Assembly (NCBI GenBank): GCA_050301795.1
Contig: JBNKZU010000033.1
Span: 1-64,000, forward strand
Direction: 5' to 3'
Source: JBNKZU01 sp050301795
GTDB taxonomy: Bacteria > Pseudomonadota > Gammaproteobacteria > Thiohalomonadales > Thiohalomonadaceae
Length of the DNA: 64,000 nucleotides
The translations under genes were made by a program, and so were the position numbers. Below the pieces are notes generated by a model. It ran no database searches. It was not told the DNA's origin and saw only the letters and a program-made list of their open reading frames with translations. Positions 16,828 to 25,037 of this stretch are shown here, in pieces (the stretch's first letter is position 1; every line of letters starts with the position of its first letter).

Positions 16828-17280
16828 TTAGGCGTTTAATGCCGCCTTTATCTTGGCGCTGACGACGCCCATATCGGCTCTTCCCTGCATTTTGGGCTTA
16901 ATCATTCCCATTACCTTGCCCATATCCTTCATTGAAGCGGCGCCAGTTGTCGTGATTGCTTCGCTGATGATCTGTTCGATCTCATCATCACTGAGCGCTT
17001 CGGGTAGGTATTCTTGAATGACCTCGATCTCTGCGATCTCTTTTGCAGCGAGATCTTCACGACCGGCACTATTGAACTGTTCAATAGAGTCTCGACGCTG
17101 TTTTACCATCTTGTCGAGAACCATAAGAACCTGAGTGTCGTCCAGTTCGATACGCTCATCGACCTCACGCTGTTTAATCGCAGCGGTGATCAGGCGGATT
17201 GTCGCAAGACGCTCTTTGTCTTTGTTTCGCATGGCGTCCTTCATATTGGACGTAATGCGCTCCTTCAGACTCTCAGACAT
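16828..17280 (-). CDS. yqeY: GatB/YqeY domain protein
   Basis: A 150-residue all-helical protein of the YqeY family, related to the tail domain of the amidotransferase GatB that binds tRNA. Recognisable segments are MKDAMRNKDKERLATIRLI at the start, EIAEIEVIQEYLPEALSDDEI in the middle and the family ending MKDMGKVMGMIKPKMQGRADMGVVS. The precise role is unknown. It lies 17 bases after rpsU and 39 bases before dnaG, the usual position in gammaproteobacteria. Confidence 0.93.
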   Translation of the reverse strand: MSESLKERITSNMKDAMRNKDKERLATIRLITAAIKQREVDERIELDDTQVLMVLDKMVKQRRDSIEQFNSAGREDLAAKEIAEIEVIQEYLPEALSDDEIEQIISEAITTTGAASMKDMGKVMGMIKPKMQGRADMGVVSAKIKAALNA

Positions 17281-17297
17281 TGGATTTGATATATGAA

Positions 17298-17513
17298 TTA
17301 GTAGAGACGACGGGTACGAAGCTGCTCGCGAGAGGTCTTCTTCTGTTGGCGCTTTACAGCCGCAGCGTATTTACGCTTACGTACAGTTGTTGGCTTTTCA
17401 TAAGCTTGACGACGACGAACCTCAGAAAGGACACCGGCCTTCTCGCAACTACGCTTGAAGCGGCGAAGTGCTACGTCGAATGGCTCATTCTCTTTTACAC
17501 GTACTGCAGGCAT
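17298..17513 (-). CDS. rpsU: 30S ribosomal protein S21
   Basis: Small basic protein of 71 residues of the 30S subunit, needed for base pairing with the Shine-Dalgarno sequence in initiation. It starts MPAVRVKENEPFDVALRRFKR and contains the family KAGVLSEVRRRQAYEKPT segment and a lysine/arginine-rich tail. GAGGTGAG lies just before the start. As first gene of rpsU-yqeY-dnaG-rpoD, its promoter should lie in the 229 bases up to the divergent gene at 17743. Confidence 0.97.
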   Translation of the reverse strand: MPAVRVKENEPFDVALRRFKRSCEKAGVLSEVRRRQAYEKPTTVRKRKYAAAVKRQQKKTSREQLRTRRLY

Positions 17514-17742
17514 TAAAAACTCACCTCAAAATAATTAATATTGCTGCCCAATTCATGGACAATCAGGAATAAGGGACGCGATTCTACTGCGACAAAACCA
17601 AAAATGCAAAGGAATCTCCGATTTATTCAGAGATCATGCTATTCATCCAGGAACCAAAGCGATAAAGTTGTCTACTGACTTAATATTGGTTTAGACAATA
17701 TCTCAAATAACGATTAATAATAATGACGCCGGAGGGTAAACG

Positions 17743-19296
17743 ATGACTCACTATAGACGTGTATGCACCATTTCTGATCTTACCGAGGGCCAGGGTTATG
17801 AGGTTGTGCTTAAGGGACGCCCTGTCGCACTTTTTCTTAATAAAGGTAAGGTTTATGCGGTTGATGACCGTTGTTGTCATCGAGAAGGTCAGCTCTCTAA
17901 AGGGTGGGTAAAAGATAATGAAGTCATCTGCCCTCTGCATCAGTGGAACTTCGATCTTGAAACCGGAATATCGCCCTATAATCCCAAGGATCGTATCAAT
18001 ACCTATCCAGTGATGCGTTTACGCGATGAGGTTCTTATTGATGTAGACACGATTGAGCCCATTCCACCAGCCACCTTTTCGGGGTATCAGGGACGCTGGC
18101 GACGCTTTGAGGATGACAGCCGAGGAAAAGCAGAAGTACGCAAGATTGCCAAAGGATTGAAGCCGTCGATTGAGGCGATGGGATCGACAAAAAGACCCGA
18201 AGGAGTTCTTAGCTTTGATCACTTTAATTTAAAGGCGGCACAGCTTGCTAAAATGCCGCTGCTAGACGACGAACCGGTCGATGTTAGTATGGTGATTGGT
18301 GGTGGTTGCTCAACACCGCTATCAATAGCATTGCCTGCTTATGTTTCTCACATGTCTTTTGGCGCGCTATCCAAAGAGGCCAAGCTTGCACTGGCAAAAG
18401 GCTCAGCTGAAGCGAATACCTTAATCTGTTCTGGCGAGGGAGGAATGCTCCCCGAAGAGCGATCTGCTGCCTCCACCTATATATTAGAGATGGCGAGCGG
18501 CTATTTCGGCTGGAATGATGAAGCGATATCTAAGGCTGATGCCATCGAGATCAAGCTTGGACAATCAGCAAAACCCGGGCTTGGTGGTGAACTACCCGCT
18601 GACAAGGTTACTGGTGATATTGCCGCTGTTCGTGGTCTTGACGAGGGAAGGAGTGCTCACTCACCTTCACGTTTTCCAGATATCAGCTCTGTTGACCAGA
18701 TGGCTCAACGCATTGACGAAATACGCCAAAAAATACCAGGGAAACCGATTGGCATTAAGTTCGCGGCAAACGATGTGGAGAATGATCTTCGTGCAGCCCT
18801 CACATTGAATCCCGATTTCATCACAATTGATGGTTTTGGCGGTGGCACAGGTGCCGCGCCAATCCACGTCAGGGATCACTTTGGTATGTCGATCATCGCT
18901 GCGATCCCGATCGCTCGTCAGATAATCAATGAATCTGGGCAAGACATCACCCTCGTTGCAACGGGTGGAATCAGAACGCCCGCTGATGTGATTAAAGCCA
19001 TCGCTTTAGGCGCTGACTGCTGCGCCTTAGCGACAGCCTCACTATTTGCTTTGGGGTGTGAATACTATCGTGCATGTGACTCTGGCCATTGTCCGACCGG
19101 CATTGCGACGCAAAATGGTGAGTTATCCGGCCGTATTGATATAGATACTGGCGCAAAGCGGGTTGCAAACTTCTTTAGCGGAACACAAGCCATACTGGAA
19201 CAGTATCTAAGAGTGATGGGATATCGTTCGATTAGTGAAATCTCTAAGAAAGATTTGATTCCACTTAGTATTGAGGCGAAAGCGATTCTGGATTAA
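17743..19296 (+). CDS. Rieske [2Fe-2S] domain fused to glutamate-synthase-like FMN/3Fe-4S domain
   Basis: Protein of 517 residues. Residues 1-105 form a Rieske-type ferredoxin domain with the ligand pattern C44-x-H46 and C63-xx-H66 (CPLHQWNF). Residues about 150-500 match the alpha-subunit synthase domain of glutamate synthase, with the FMN-barrel motifs MSFGALSKEAKLAL, GEGGMLPEER, GGGTGAAPIHVRD and VATGGIRTPADV, and the [3Fe-4S]-type cysteines CEYYRACDSGHC. The glutaminase domain and large C-terminal beta-helix of true GltB are absent, so this is a GltB-like oxidoreductase with its own ferredoxin, not glutamate synthase. Signals are a GGAGGG ribosome site upstream and a terminator just after. 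It stands alone, divergent from rpsU. Confidence 0.82.
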   Translation: MTHYRRVCTISDLTEGQGYEVVLKGRPVALFLNKGKVYAVDDRCCHREGQLSKGWVKDNEVICPLHQWNFDLETGISPYNPKDRINTYPVMRLRDEVLIDVDTIEPIPPATFSGYQGRWRRFEDDSRGKAEVRKIAKGLKPSIEAMGSTKRPEGVLSFDHFNLKAAQLAKMPLLDDEPVDVSMVIGGGCSTPLSIALPAYVSHMSFGALSKEAKLALAKGSAEANTLICSGEGGMLPEERSAASTYILEMASGYFGWNDEAISKADAIEIKLGQSAKPGLGGELPADKVTGDIAAVRGLDEGRSAHSPSRFPDISSVDQMAQRIDEIRQKIPGKPIGIKFAANDVENDLRAALTLNPDFITIDGFGGGTGAAPIHVRDHFGMSIIAAIPIARQIINESGQDITLVATGGIRTPADVIKAIALGADCCALATASLFALGCEYYRACDSGHCPTGIATQNGELSGRIDIDTGAKRVANFFSGTQAILEQYLRVMGYRSISEISKKDLIPLSIEAKAILD

Positions 19297-19308
19297 CCAA
19301 TCTATTAA

Positions 19309-19341
19309 AAGGGTAGCCCGCTATCGTGGTTACCCTTTTTT
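19309..19341 (+). terminator. terminator between convergent genes
   Basis: AAGGGTAGCC (19309-19318) pairs with GGTTACCCTT (19328-19337) with one G-T pair and is followed by T. The minus strand also has a short T tract, so it may serve both the Rieske-fusion gene and tatC, whose stop lies in the right arm. Confidence 0.75.
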
Positions 19342-20247
19342 ATCTGACTCTGGAAGATTGTCAGCATTAATGCCGCCATCCTCTTCATCATCAATGTTCT
19401 CATCAAGAGCCTGCTCATCATACTCATAGCGATCAAGCATCTCATTCATATCCTGTTCGGTGTCATGATCCTCTCTGGCTTCTGATGGATCTTCTGTCGA
19501 TTCCGCTGCCTTGCTCACCGAAACAAAATACTTAGAGGCCAACAATCCAAGTTCAAAAAGGAACCACATTGGCAATGCCAGCAGTGTTTGTGAAATCACG
19601 TCTGGCGGAGTGAGCAACATGCCAATCACAAATGCACCAACGATAATATAGGGTCGCTTTTCAGAGAGACTTTCGGTGGTGGTCAGCCCTGCCCAGATAA
19701 GCAAAATAACGGCAATAGGGACTTCAAAGGCGATCCCAAAGGCAAAAAAGAGTTTTAGTACAAAATCGAGATACCGCGCAATATCGGTCATCACTACGAC
19801 ACCGTCTGGAGTCGTGGAGGTGAAAAAGGCGAAAACCAACGGAAAGACAACGTAGTAAGCGAAGACCATTCCAAGATAAAAAAGGATCGTACTTGATGCC
19901 ATTAACGGCATTACCATCTTCTTTTCGTGTGTATAGAGTGCTGGTGCGATGAATGACCAAAGCTGATATAGAATGAATGGCATCGCAACAAAGATTGAGA
20001 GCACGAGCGTTAATTTAAACGGTGTTAAAAAGGGTGAAGCCACCTCTGTGGCAATCATACTGCCGCCTTCGGGCAAATGCTCGATTAAGGGCGCAGAGAT
20101 AATGGCGTAGAGATCATTTGCAAACGCAAATAGCCCTAAAAAGATGATCAGCACAGCCGCAACAATGCGAATCATACGATCACGTAACTCAATTAGATGA
20201 GACATGAATGGCTGTTCAGCGGATTCGGCTTCAGGATCGTAACTCAT
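19330..20247 (-). CDS. tatC: TatC, twin-arginine translocase core subunit, with long acidic tail
   Basis: Binds twin-arginine signals and forms the translocon core with TatB. The 305-residue protein has the family start with MSHLIELRDRMIRI (about 14-27), six membrane segments, and the conserved loops SPFLTPFKLT and VFPLVFAFF. The conserved membrane core ends near residue 240. A further 60 residues are strongly acidic (TEDPSEAREDHDTEQDMNE and DENIDDEEDG), longer than most TatC tails. It overlaps tatB by 4 bases. In this genome the likely Tat cargo includes SoxB and SoxYZ. Confidence 0.96.
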   Translation of the reverse strand: MSYDPEAESAEQPFMSHLIELRDRMIRIVAAVLIIFLGLFAFANDLYAIISAPLIEHLPEGGSMIATEVASPFLTPFKLTLVLSIFVAMPFILYQLWSFIAPALYTHEKKMVMPLMASSTILFYLGMVFAYYVVFPLVFAFFTSTTPDGVVVMTDIARYLDFVLKLFFAFGIAFEVPIAVILLIWAGLTTTESLSEKRPYIIVGAFVIGMLLTPPDVISQTLLALPMWFLFELGLLASKYFVSVSKAAESTEDPSEAREDHDTEQDMNEMLDRYEYDEQALDENIDDEEDGGINADNLPESDKKG

Positions 20248-20618
20248 GAACTCTGTTTATCTGTGCTGATGGATTCGATTTGTTCTGTTGTTGATTGTTG
20301 ATGCGGCTCATCAACAACTGAAGCGCCCGACTCTTCACTGACTTTTGAGGAGATAGTGTTGATCGCTTCTATCGCCTCTTTGCCTTCATCAATTATTTGA
20401 TGAACCCCACTGCTCTGCGCCTGCTGATCAAGGATCTTCTTTAGCTCTTCAGCCTTCATTTCACGATCAATATCCATCTTCACATTCGTGATAAAGCGGC
20501 TCATACGACCAAACCAAAAGCCTGCTGTTCGTGCAACCTTGGGGAGACGTTCCGGGCCGATCACCAACAGGGCAACGACACCAATCATGGTCAATTCCCA
20601 GAAACCGATATCAAACAT
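20244..20618 (-). CDS. tatB: TatB, Sec-independent translocase subunit
   Basis: Single-span protein of 124 residues that forms the substrate-receptor complex with TatC. The N-terminus MFDIGFWELTMIGVVALLVIGPERLP is diagnostic (membrane segment then GPERLP hinge), followed by an amphipathic helix and a polar, Glu/Ser-rich tail. The stop overlaps the tatC start by 4 bases. Order tatA-tatB-tatC on the minus strand downstream of the his genes and hinT. Confidence 0.95.
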   Translation of the reverse strand: MFDIGFWELTMIGVVALLVIGPERLPKVARTAGFWFGRMSRFITNVKMDIDREMKAEELKKILDQQAQSSGVHQIIDEGKEAIEAINTISSKVSEESGASVVDEPHQQSTTEQIESISTDKQSS

Positions 20619-20684
20619 GGAATGTTCTTCTATGTGGGTGATTGAGTGGGCATTATGTCAATTCAAACAATAACGCCTCAGGCT

Positions 20685-20912
20685 TTAGGAGTGATCCTTC
20701 TCGCGGGTCGACTCACCTTCGATGACCGTCTCATCTTTCGCGTCGATCGCTGCTTGCTGCTTATCCGTAGCCTTCTCGCCATCTTTCATAGCATTTTTAA
20801 AGCCTTTAACAGCACCACCGAGGTCACTACCAATGTTACGTAGCTTTTTTGTGCCAAACAGTAGCGCCACTATCAGTAATATTATTACCAGTTGCCAAAT
20901 ACTAATACCCAT
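20685..20912 (-). CDS. tatA: TatA, pore-forming translocase subunit
   Basis: Protein of 75 residues with an N-terminal membrane segment (MGISIWQLVIILLIVALLFG), the FGTKKLRNIGSDLGGAVKGFK hinge and amphipathic helix, and a charged tail. Length and motif are standard TatA. It lies 32 bases after hinT and 66 bases before tatB on the minus strand. Confidence 0.96.
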   Translation of the reverse strand: MGISIWQLVIILLIVALLFGTKKLRNIGSDLGGAVKGFKNAMKDGEKATDKQQAAIDAKDETVIEGESTREKDHS

Positions 20913-20944
20913 CTTTTTTTCTCCAGATAATTCTTAAATTGCGG

Positions 20945-21280
20945 CTAACTAAAGCCGGGTAAATTGTTCCCGCCCATCAGGTGTAGATGAAGGTGCATAA
21001 CCTCCTGACCACCTTCAGCGCCGGTATTGATAATTGTTCTAAAACCGCTCAGCCCCTGCTGTTTTGCAATCACAGGAAGTCGTCGCATCATGTGTGAGAT
21101 GATCTCGTCATGCTCAGCGGTTATTTCGTCAAGGCTTGGAATATGTAGCTTAGGGATCATTAAAAGATGAATATCAGCCTTCGGCGCGATGTCTGGGAAA
21201 ACCATGACATAATCATCCTCATAGATGATATCAGCAGGGATATCACCATTAACAATCTTGCAAAAGATACAGTCGCTCAT
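20945..21280 (-). CDS. hinT: HIT family purine nucleoside phosphoramidase
   Basis: Soluble 111-residue HIT hydrolase. It has the N-terminal CIFCKIVNGDIPADIIYEDD and the catalytic histidine triad HLHLHLMGG near the C-terminus. The family hydrolyses adenosine phosphoramidates, including aminoacyl-adenylates. The ATG overlaps the hisE stop by one base. The his-hinT-tat order is common in gammaproteobacteria. Confidence 0.93.
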   Translation of the reverse strand: MSDCIFCKIVNGDIPADIIYEDDYVMVFPDIAPKADIHLLMIPKLHIPSLDEITAEHDEIISHMMRRLPVIAKQQGLSGFRTIINTGAEGGQEVMHLHLHLMGGNNLPGFS

Positions 21281-21597
21281 TATCGATTCCTTGATGCCTT
21301 CTCTTCAATTCCCGACAATCCAAAACGACGATCCAACTCATCCAGCACCTGCGATGGTTCAATATCCAGATGTTTTAGCATCACTAAGGTATGAAACCAG
21401 AGATCCGCTGTTTCGTAAACTATTGCGTTTTTATCACCATCTTTTGCTGCAATCACTGTCTCAGTTGCCTCTTCGCCAACCTTTTTAAGTATTGAGTCGA
21501 GTCCTTTTGCATATAGCGATGAAACATATGATGAGTCAGGATCAGCATGCTTTCGCTGCTCTAAGACTTGTGCCAGTTTGTCGAGAATATCACTCAT
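21280..21597 (-). CDS. hisE: HisE, phosphoribosyl-ATP diphosphatase
   Basis: Second step of histidine synthesis: hydrolysis of phosphoribosyl-ATP to phosphoribosyl-AMP. The 105-residue protein has the MazG-like helical motif KVGEEATETVIAAKDGD and YETADLWFHTLVML. It is a separate gene from hisI (11-base gap), unlike the fused HisIE of enterobacteria, and overlaps hinT by one base. Confidence 0.96.
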   Translation of the reverse strand: MSDILDKLAQVLEQRKHADPDSSYVSSLYAKGLDSILKKVGEEATETVIAAKDGDKNAIVYETADLWFHTLVMLKHLDIEPSQVLDELDRRFGLSGIEEKASRNR

Positions 21598-21608
21598 AGA
21601 TAGTTGTT

Positions 21609-21986
21609 CTACTTATATATTGTATCTGGATCTTTAATCACGGACTCGGTGATCTTCCATTGTTCGTTCTGTAGTTCGTTAAAGAAGCAACCTTCTCTAC
21701 CAGTATGGCAAGCAATTCCGCCACGCTGCTCAATGGTTAAAAGCAATACATCTTTATCACAATCACTTTTAATCGATAATACCTTTTGAGTATGCCCTGA
21801 CTCCTCGCCTTTATGCCACAATTTTTGGCGTGAGCGCGACCAATAAACCGCCTCTTTGCGTTCTAAAGTCAGTTGTAGTGACTGGCGATTCATCCATGCA
21901 AACATTACAACCTTGCCGTTAGTCAGCTGAGCGATGACAGGAATCAACCCATTTTCATCAAACTTAACTTCGTCTATCCAACCCAT
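21609..21986 (-). CDS. hisI: HisI, phosphoribosyl-AMP cyclohydrolase
   Basis: Third step of histidine synthesis: opening of the adenine ring of phosphoribosyl-AMP. The 125-residue zinc enzyme contains MFAWMNRQSLQLTLE, VYWSRSRQKLWHKGEESGH and the metal-binding cysteines in SDCDKDVLL and GIACHTGREGCFF. It lies 3 bases after hisF, so coupling is likely. Confidence 0.96.
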   Translation of the reverse strand: MGWIDEVKFDENGLIPVIAQLTNGKVVMFAWMNRQSLQLTLERKEAVYWSRSRQKLWHKGEESGHTQKVLSIKSDCDKDVLLLTIEQRGGIACHTGREGCFFNELQNEQWKITESVIKDPDTIYK

Positions 21987-21989
21987 GTT

Positions 21990-22763
21990 TTAAAGCCGCA
22001 CCTCAATCCCACTTTCAGCCATAGCCTCTTTCGCTTCTTGAATCGAGTATTCACCAAAATGGAAAATACTAGCGGCAAGTACCGCCTCAGCATGTCCCTC
22101 AATGACGCCATCGACCAGATGTTGGAGATTACCAACGCCACCAGAGGCAATAACGGGTACATGTACGGCATCGGAAATTGCTCGAGTTAACTCAAGATCG
22201 AATCCAATTTTAGTCCCATCACGATCCATACTGGTTAAAAGAATCTCACCTGCACCATAGGCAACCATCTTTTGTGCCCACTCAATTGCATCAAGTCCGG
22301 TTGGCTTTCGTCCACCGTGTGTAAAAATCTCCCAACGACTTGTCTCACCCTCAGCGCTGACCCTCTTTGCATCAATCGCAACCACAATACATTGCGACCC
22401 GAACTTCTCTGCGGCCTCTTTTACAAACTCAGGATTAAAAACAGCGGCAGTATTGATTCCCACTTTATCAGCACCTGCATTTAGCATTCGTCGAATATCT
22501 TCAACAGTGCGAATTCCGCCACCGACAGTTAATGGGATAAAGACCTGACCCGCAACCTCTTCGACCACATGAACCATGGTTTCACGTTCATCGGATGAAG
22601 CTGTGATATCCAAGAATGTGATCTCATCAGCACCCTGTTCATCATAACGCTTTGCAACCTCAACCGGATCGCCAGCATCACGAATATCAACAAACTGCAC
22701 GCCCTTTACGACACGTCCGTTATCAACATCAAGACATGGAATAATACGTTTTGCTAGTGCCAT
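21990..22763 (-). CDS. hisF: HisF, imidazole glycerol phosphate synthase cyclase subunit
   Basis: With HisH, forms imidazole glycerol phosphate and AICAR. The 257-residue beta/alpha barrel starts MALAKRIIPCLDVDNGRVVKGVQF, carries the catalytic aspartates in CLDVD and TSMDRDGTK, and has the phosphate-binding VGGGIRTVEDI. It lies 21 bases after hisA and 3 before hisI. Confidence 0.97.
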   Translation of the reverse strand: MALAKRIIPCLDVDNGRVVKGVQFVDIRDAGDPVEVAKRYDEQGADEITFLDITASSDERETMVHVVEEVAGQVFIPLTVGGGIRTVEDIRRMLNAGADKVGINTAAVFNPEFVKEAAEKFGSQCIVVAIDAKRVSAEGETSRWEIFTHGGRKPTGLDAIEWAQKMVAYGAGEILLTSMDRDGTKIGFDLELTRAISDAVHVPVIASGGVGNLQHLVDGVIEGHAEAVLAASIFHFGEYSIQEAKEAMAESGIEVRL

Positions 22764-22784
22764 TTATCGGTTCCGGTTTCCAAG

Positions 22785-23540
22785 TCAACGAATAGTTGAT
22801 GATGCGTTAGTGAGTTCATCAGCAAGCTTCTGGCCTTCAGCAAAATCGAGTGTGCCTTCATAGATTGCGCGTCCAGTGATCGCTGCACTAATTCCCTCAT
22901 CTTCAAATTCACAAAGCTTGCGAACGTCATCTAAATTCGTAATGCCACCTGACGCAATCACAGGAATAGTCACTGACTGAGCCAATTTAACTGTTGACTC
23001 AACATTAACGCCATTCATCATCCCGTCACGACCGATATCGGTATAGACAATAGCTGAGACACCATCACTCTCAAAATGTTGAGCCATATCGATAACATCG
23101 TGCTTTGATAGCTTCGACCATCCATCTATCGCAACCTTGCCATCTTTTGCATCGAGTCCTACGATAATATGTCCCGGAAACTCAAGGCAGAGATCATTGA
23201 TAAAGTGAGGCGCTCTAACCGCCTTGGTACCAATGATCACATACTGCACTCCTGCATCAAGATACTCTTGTACGGTATCTTCGTTACGAATCCCGCCACC
23301 AATCTGGATGGGCACTTCTGGAAACGCTTGTGCAATTGCATGTACAACACCACTATTAACAGGCTTCCCCTCGAAGGCGCCATTTAAATCAACCAGGTGT
23401 AATCGTCTAGCACCCGCTTCAACCCATTTTGCAGCCATTGAAACGGGATCATCCGAAAAGATGGTTTCATCATCCATACGTCCTTGGCGTAGTCGTACAC
23501 ACTTCCCATCTTTCAGGTCTATTGCAGGGATTAATAACAT
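22785..23540 (-). CDS. hisA: HisA, ProFAR isomerase
   Basis: Isomerises ProFAR to PRFAR in histidine synthesis. The 251-residue barrel has MLLIPAIDLKDGKCVRLRQG (catalytic Asp8), IGGGIRNEDTVQEYLDAG, and the second catalytic aspartate in VYTDIGRDGMMNGVN. It follows hisH by 22 bases. Confidence 0.97.
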   Translation of the reverse strand: MLLIPAIDLKDGKCVRLRQGRMDDETIFSDDPVSMAAKWVEAGARRLHLVDLNGAFEGKPVNSGVVHAIAQAFPEVPIQIGGGIRNEDTVQEYLDAGVQYVIIGTKAVRAPHFINDLCLEFPGHIIVGLDAKDGKVAIDGWSKLSKHDVIDMAQHFESDGVSAIVYTDIGRDGMMNGVNVESTVKLAQSVTIPVIASGGITNLDDVRKLCEFEDEGISAAITGRAIYEGTLDFAEGQKLADELTNASSTIR

Positions 23541-23562
23541 TTCAAGTATGACCTCTTATCAT

Positions 23563-24210
23563 TTAGCATGAACCATTCCAATTAACAAAATTATGGTAAA
23601 GCTGTAATCCTGAGTGTTGGCTCTTCTCAGGGTGAAACTGTACAGCGAAAATATTGTTATGCTGTAGTGCCGCCGCAATTTCCACGCCGTGTTTAGATGT
23701 GGCCGCCAGCATATCTTTGGATTCAGGTGAAACGTAGTAACTATGAACAAAATAGAAGCGCTCACCACTATTGATGTTTTTCCATAGCGGATGATCACCG
23801 CGTTGCACAACCTGATTCCACCCCATATGTGGAACCTTTAATGCGGCATTGGTATCTGGATCTTTAAGCCTGTCTCCAAAAAAGCGAACATGACCAGGAA
23901 TAACATCCAGACAAGAGGTGCCCCCATTCTCTTCGCTTTCTGTTACTAGCGCCTGCATACCTACACACACGCCCAGGAAGGGTTTGTCCTCTATGACACT
24001 GCGTACAACAGTATCCAGCTTTAGCCTTTTGATCTCAGCCATGCAGTCACGAATGGCACCAACACCCGGAAGTACAACCCGCTGTGCATTACCAATGATT
24101 TCGCTATCCGATGTCACAATGACCTTTTGATCACCACAAACATGTTCAATAGCTTTTGCTACCGAGTGGAGGTTACCCATTCCATAGTCGATTACAGCAA
24201 TAGTAGACAT
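23563..24210 (-). CDS. hisH: HisH, imidazole glycerol phosphate synthase glutaminase subunit
   Basis: Class I glutamine amidotransferase that supplies ammonia to HisF. The 215-residue protein has the nucleophile Cys in FLGVCVGMQAL (about 84), and the His and Glu of the triad in FAVQFHPEKSQ near residue 190. It starts VIDYGMGNLHSV after the first residues. It lies 47 bases after hisB and 22 before hisA. Confidence 0.97.
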   Translation of the reverse strand: MSTIAVIDYGMGNLHSVAKAIEHVCGDQKVIVTSDSEIIGNAQRVVLPGVGAIRDCMAEIKRLKLDTVVRSVIEDKPFLGVCVGMQALVTESEENGGTSCLDVIPGHVRFFGDRLKDPDTNAALKVPHMGWNQVVQRGDHPLWKNINSGERFYFVHSYYVSPESKDMLAATSKHGVEIAAALQHNNIFAVQFHPEKSQHSGLQLYHNFVNWNGSC

Positions 24211-24257
24211 TTAATGAAATCTCTGAATATTTATATGGGAATTCCAATAAAGGAATT

Positions 24258-24851
24258 CTATAAAGATCCTTTGGTAGAGGGCATTTGATTCGCCATTCGA
24301 TCATCCGTCTCAAGTGCAATTCGTAGTGCTCGACCAAATGCTTTAAAGATAGTCTCTGCAATGTGGTGAGAATTATCACCACGGAAATTATCAATGTGTA
24401 AGGTAACCTGAGCGTGATTTACGAAACCTTGAAAGAACTCGCCAATCAAATCCGTTTCAAACTCACCGATAGATGAGCGCGGGAAATCAGCATTCATAAC
24501 CAGACCTGGGCGGCCAGAGAGGTCGATCACAACTCGGGATAGCGCCTCATCAAGCGGGACATAGGCATGGCCGTAACGTCGAATACCTTTTTTATCACCG
24601 ATTGCTTTATTCAGAGCTTGACCGAATGTGATACCGATATCTTCAACGGTGTGATGAGCATCGATATGCAGATCACCATCCGCCTCAATCTCAAGATCAA
24701 TTAACCCATGTCTGGCAATCTGATCCAGCATATGCTCAAAAAAGTGAACGCCTGTATTGAAGGTTCTTTTACCGCTACCATCAAGGTCAACAGATACTTT
24801 AATCTGTGTCTCTAATGTTTTTCGCTCTACCGTGGCACTTCGAGTAGCCAT
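24258..24851 (-). CDS. hisB: HisB, imidazoleglycerol-phosphate dehydratase (monofunctional)
   Basis: Dehydrates imidazole glycerol phosphate. At 197 residues this is the dehydratase only, without the phosphatase domain of enterobacterial HisB. The manganese-binding repeats are clear: FFEHMLDQIARHG (about 37-49), DAHHTVEDIGI (about 64-74), HVAETIFKAFGRAL-like sequence near 160-175. It is the first gene of the minus-strand his-hinT-tat block and faces away from fnr across a 186-base gap. Confidence 0.97.
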   Translation of the reverse strand: MATRSATVERKTLETQIKVSVDLDGSGKRTFNTGVHFFEHMLDQIARHGLIDLEIEADGDLHIDAHHTVEDIGITFGQALNKAIGDKKGIRRYGHAYVPLDEALSRVVIDLSGRPGLVMNADFPRSSIGEFETDLIGEFFQGFVNHAQVTLHIDNFRGDNSHHIAETIFKAFGRALRIALETDDRMANQMPSTKGSL

Positions 24852-24981
24852 CTTATCCTCAAATCAAGTGATAGAATTGATAAATTGTTTCTATATTTAC
24901 TGGTTGCATAGCATACCCTTAACATTATATTGATGAAACCCGATTTTATCTCTAAAAGCACTTGCATTTTCAGTCTTGAAG

Positions 24982-25033
24982 TTTAGAGTATTAGCATTCG
25001 CTAATTTCATGACTTTTATTTAAAGACTCTAAA
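24982..25033 (+). promoter_or_regulatory. nested inverted repeat in the fnr leader
   Basis: TTTAGAGT (24982-24989) pairs with ACTCTAAA (25026-25033); inside it ATTAGC (24990-24995) pairs with GCTAAT (25000-25005). The outer right arm ends 4 bases before the fnr start codon, where a ribosome site should be, and no clear Shine-Dalgarno is visible. Folding could therefore affect translation. It could equally be a DNA operator shared with divergent hisB. Confidence 0.4.
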
Positions 25034-25037
25034 TTCA

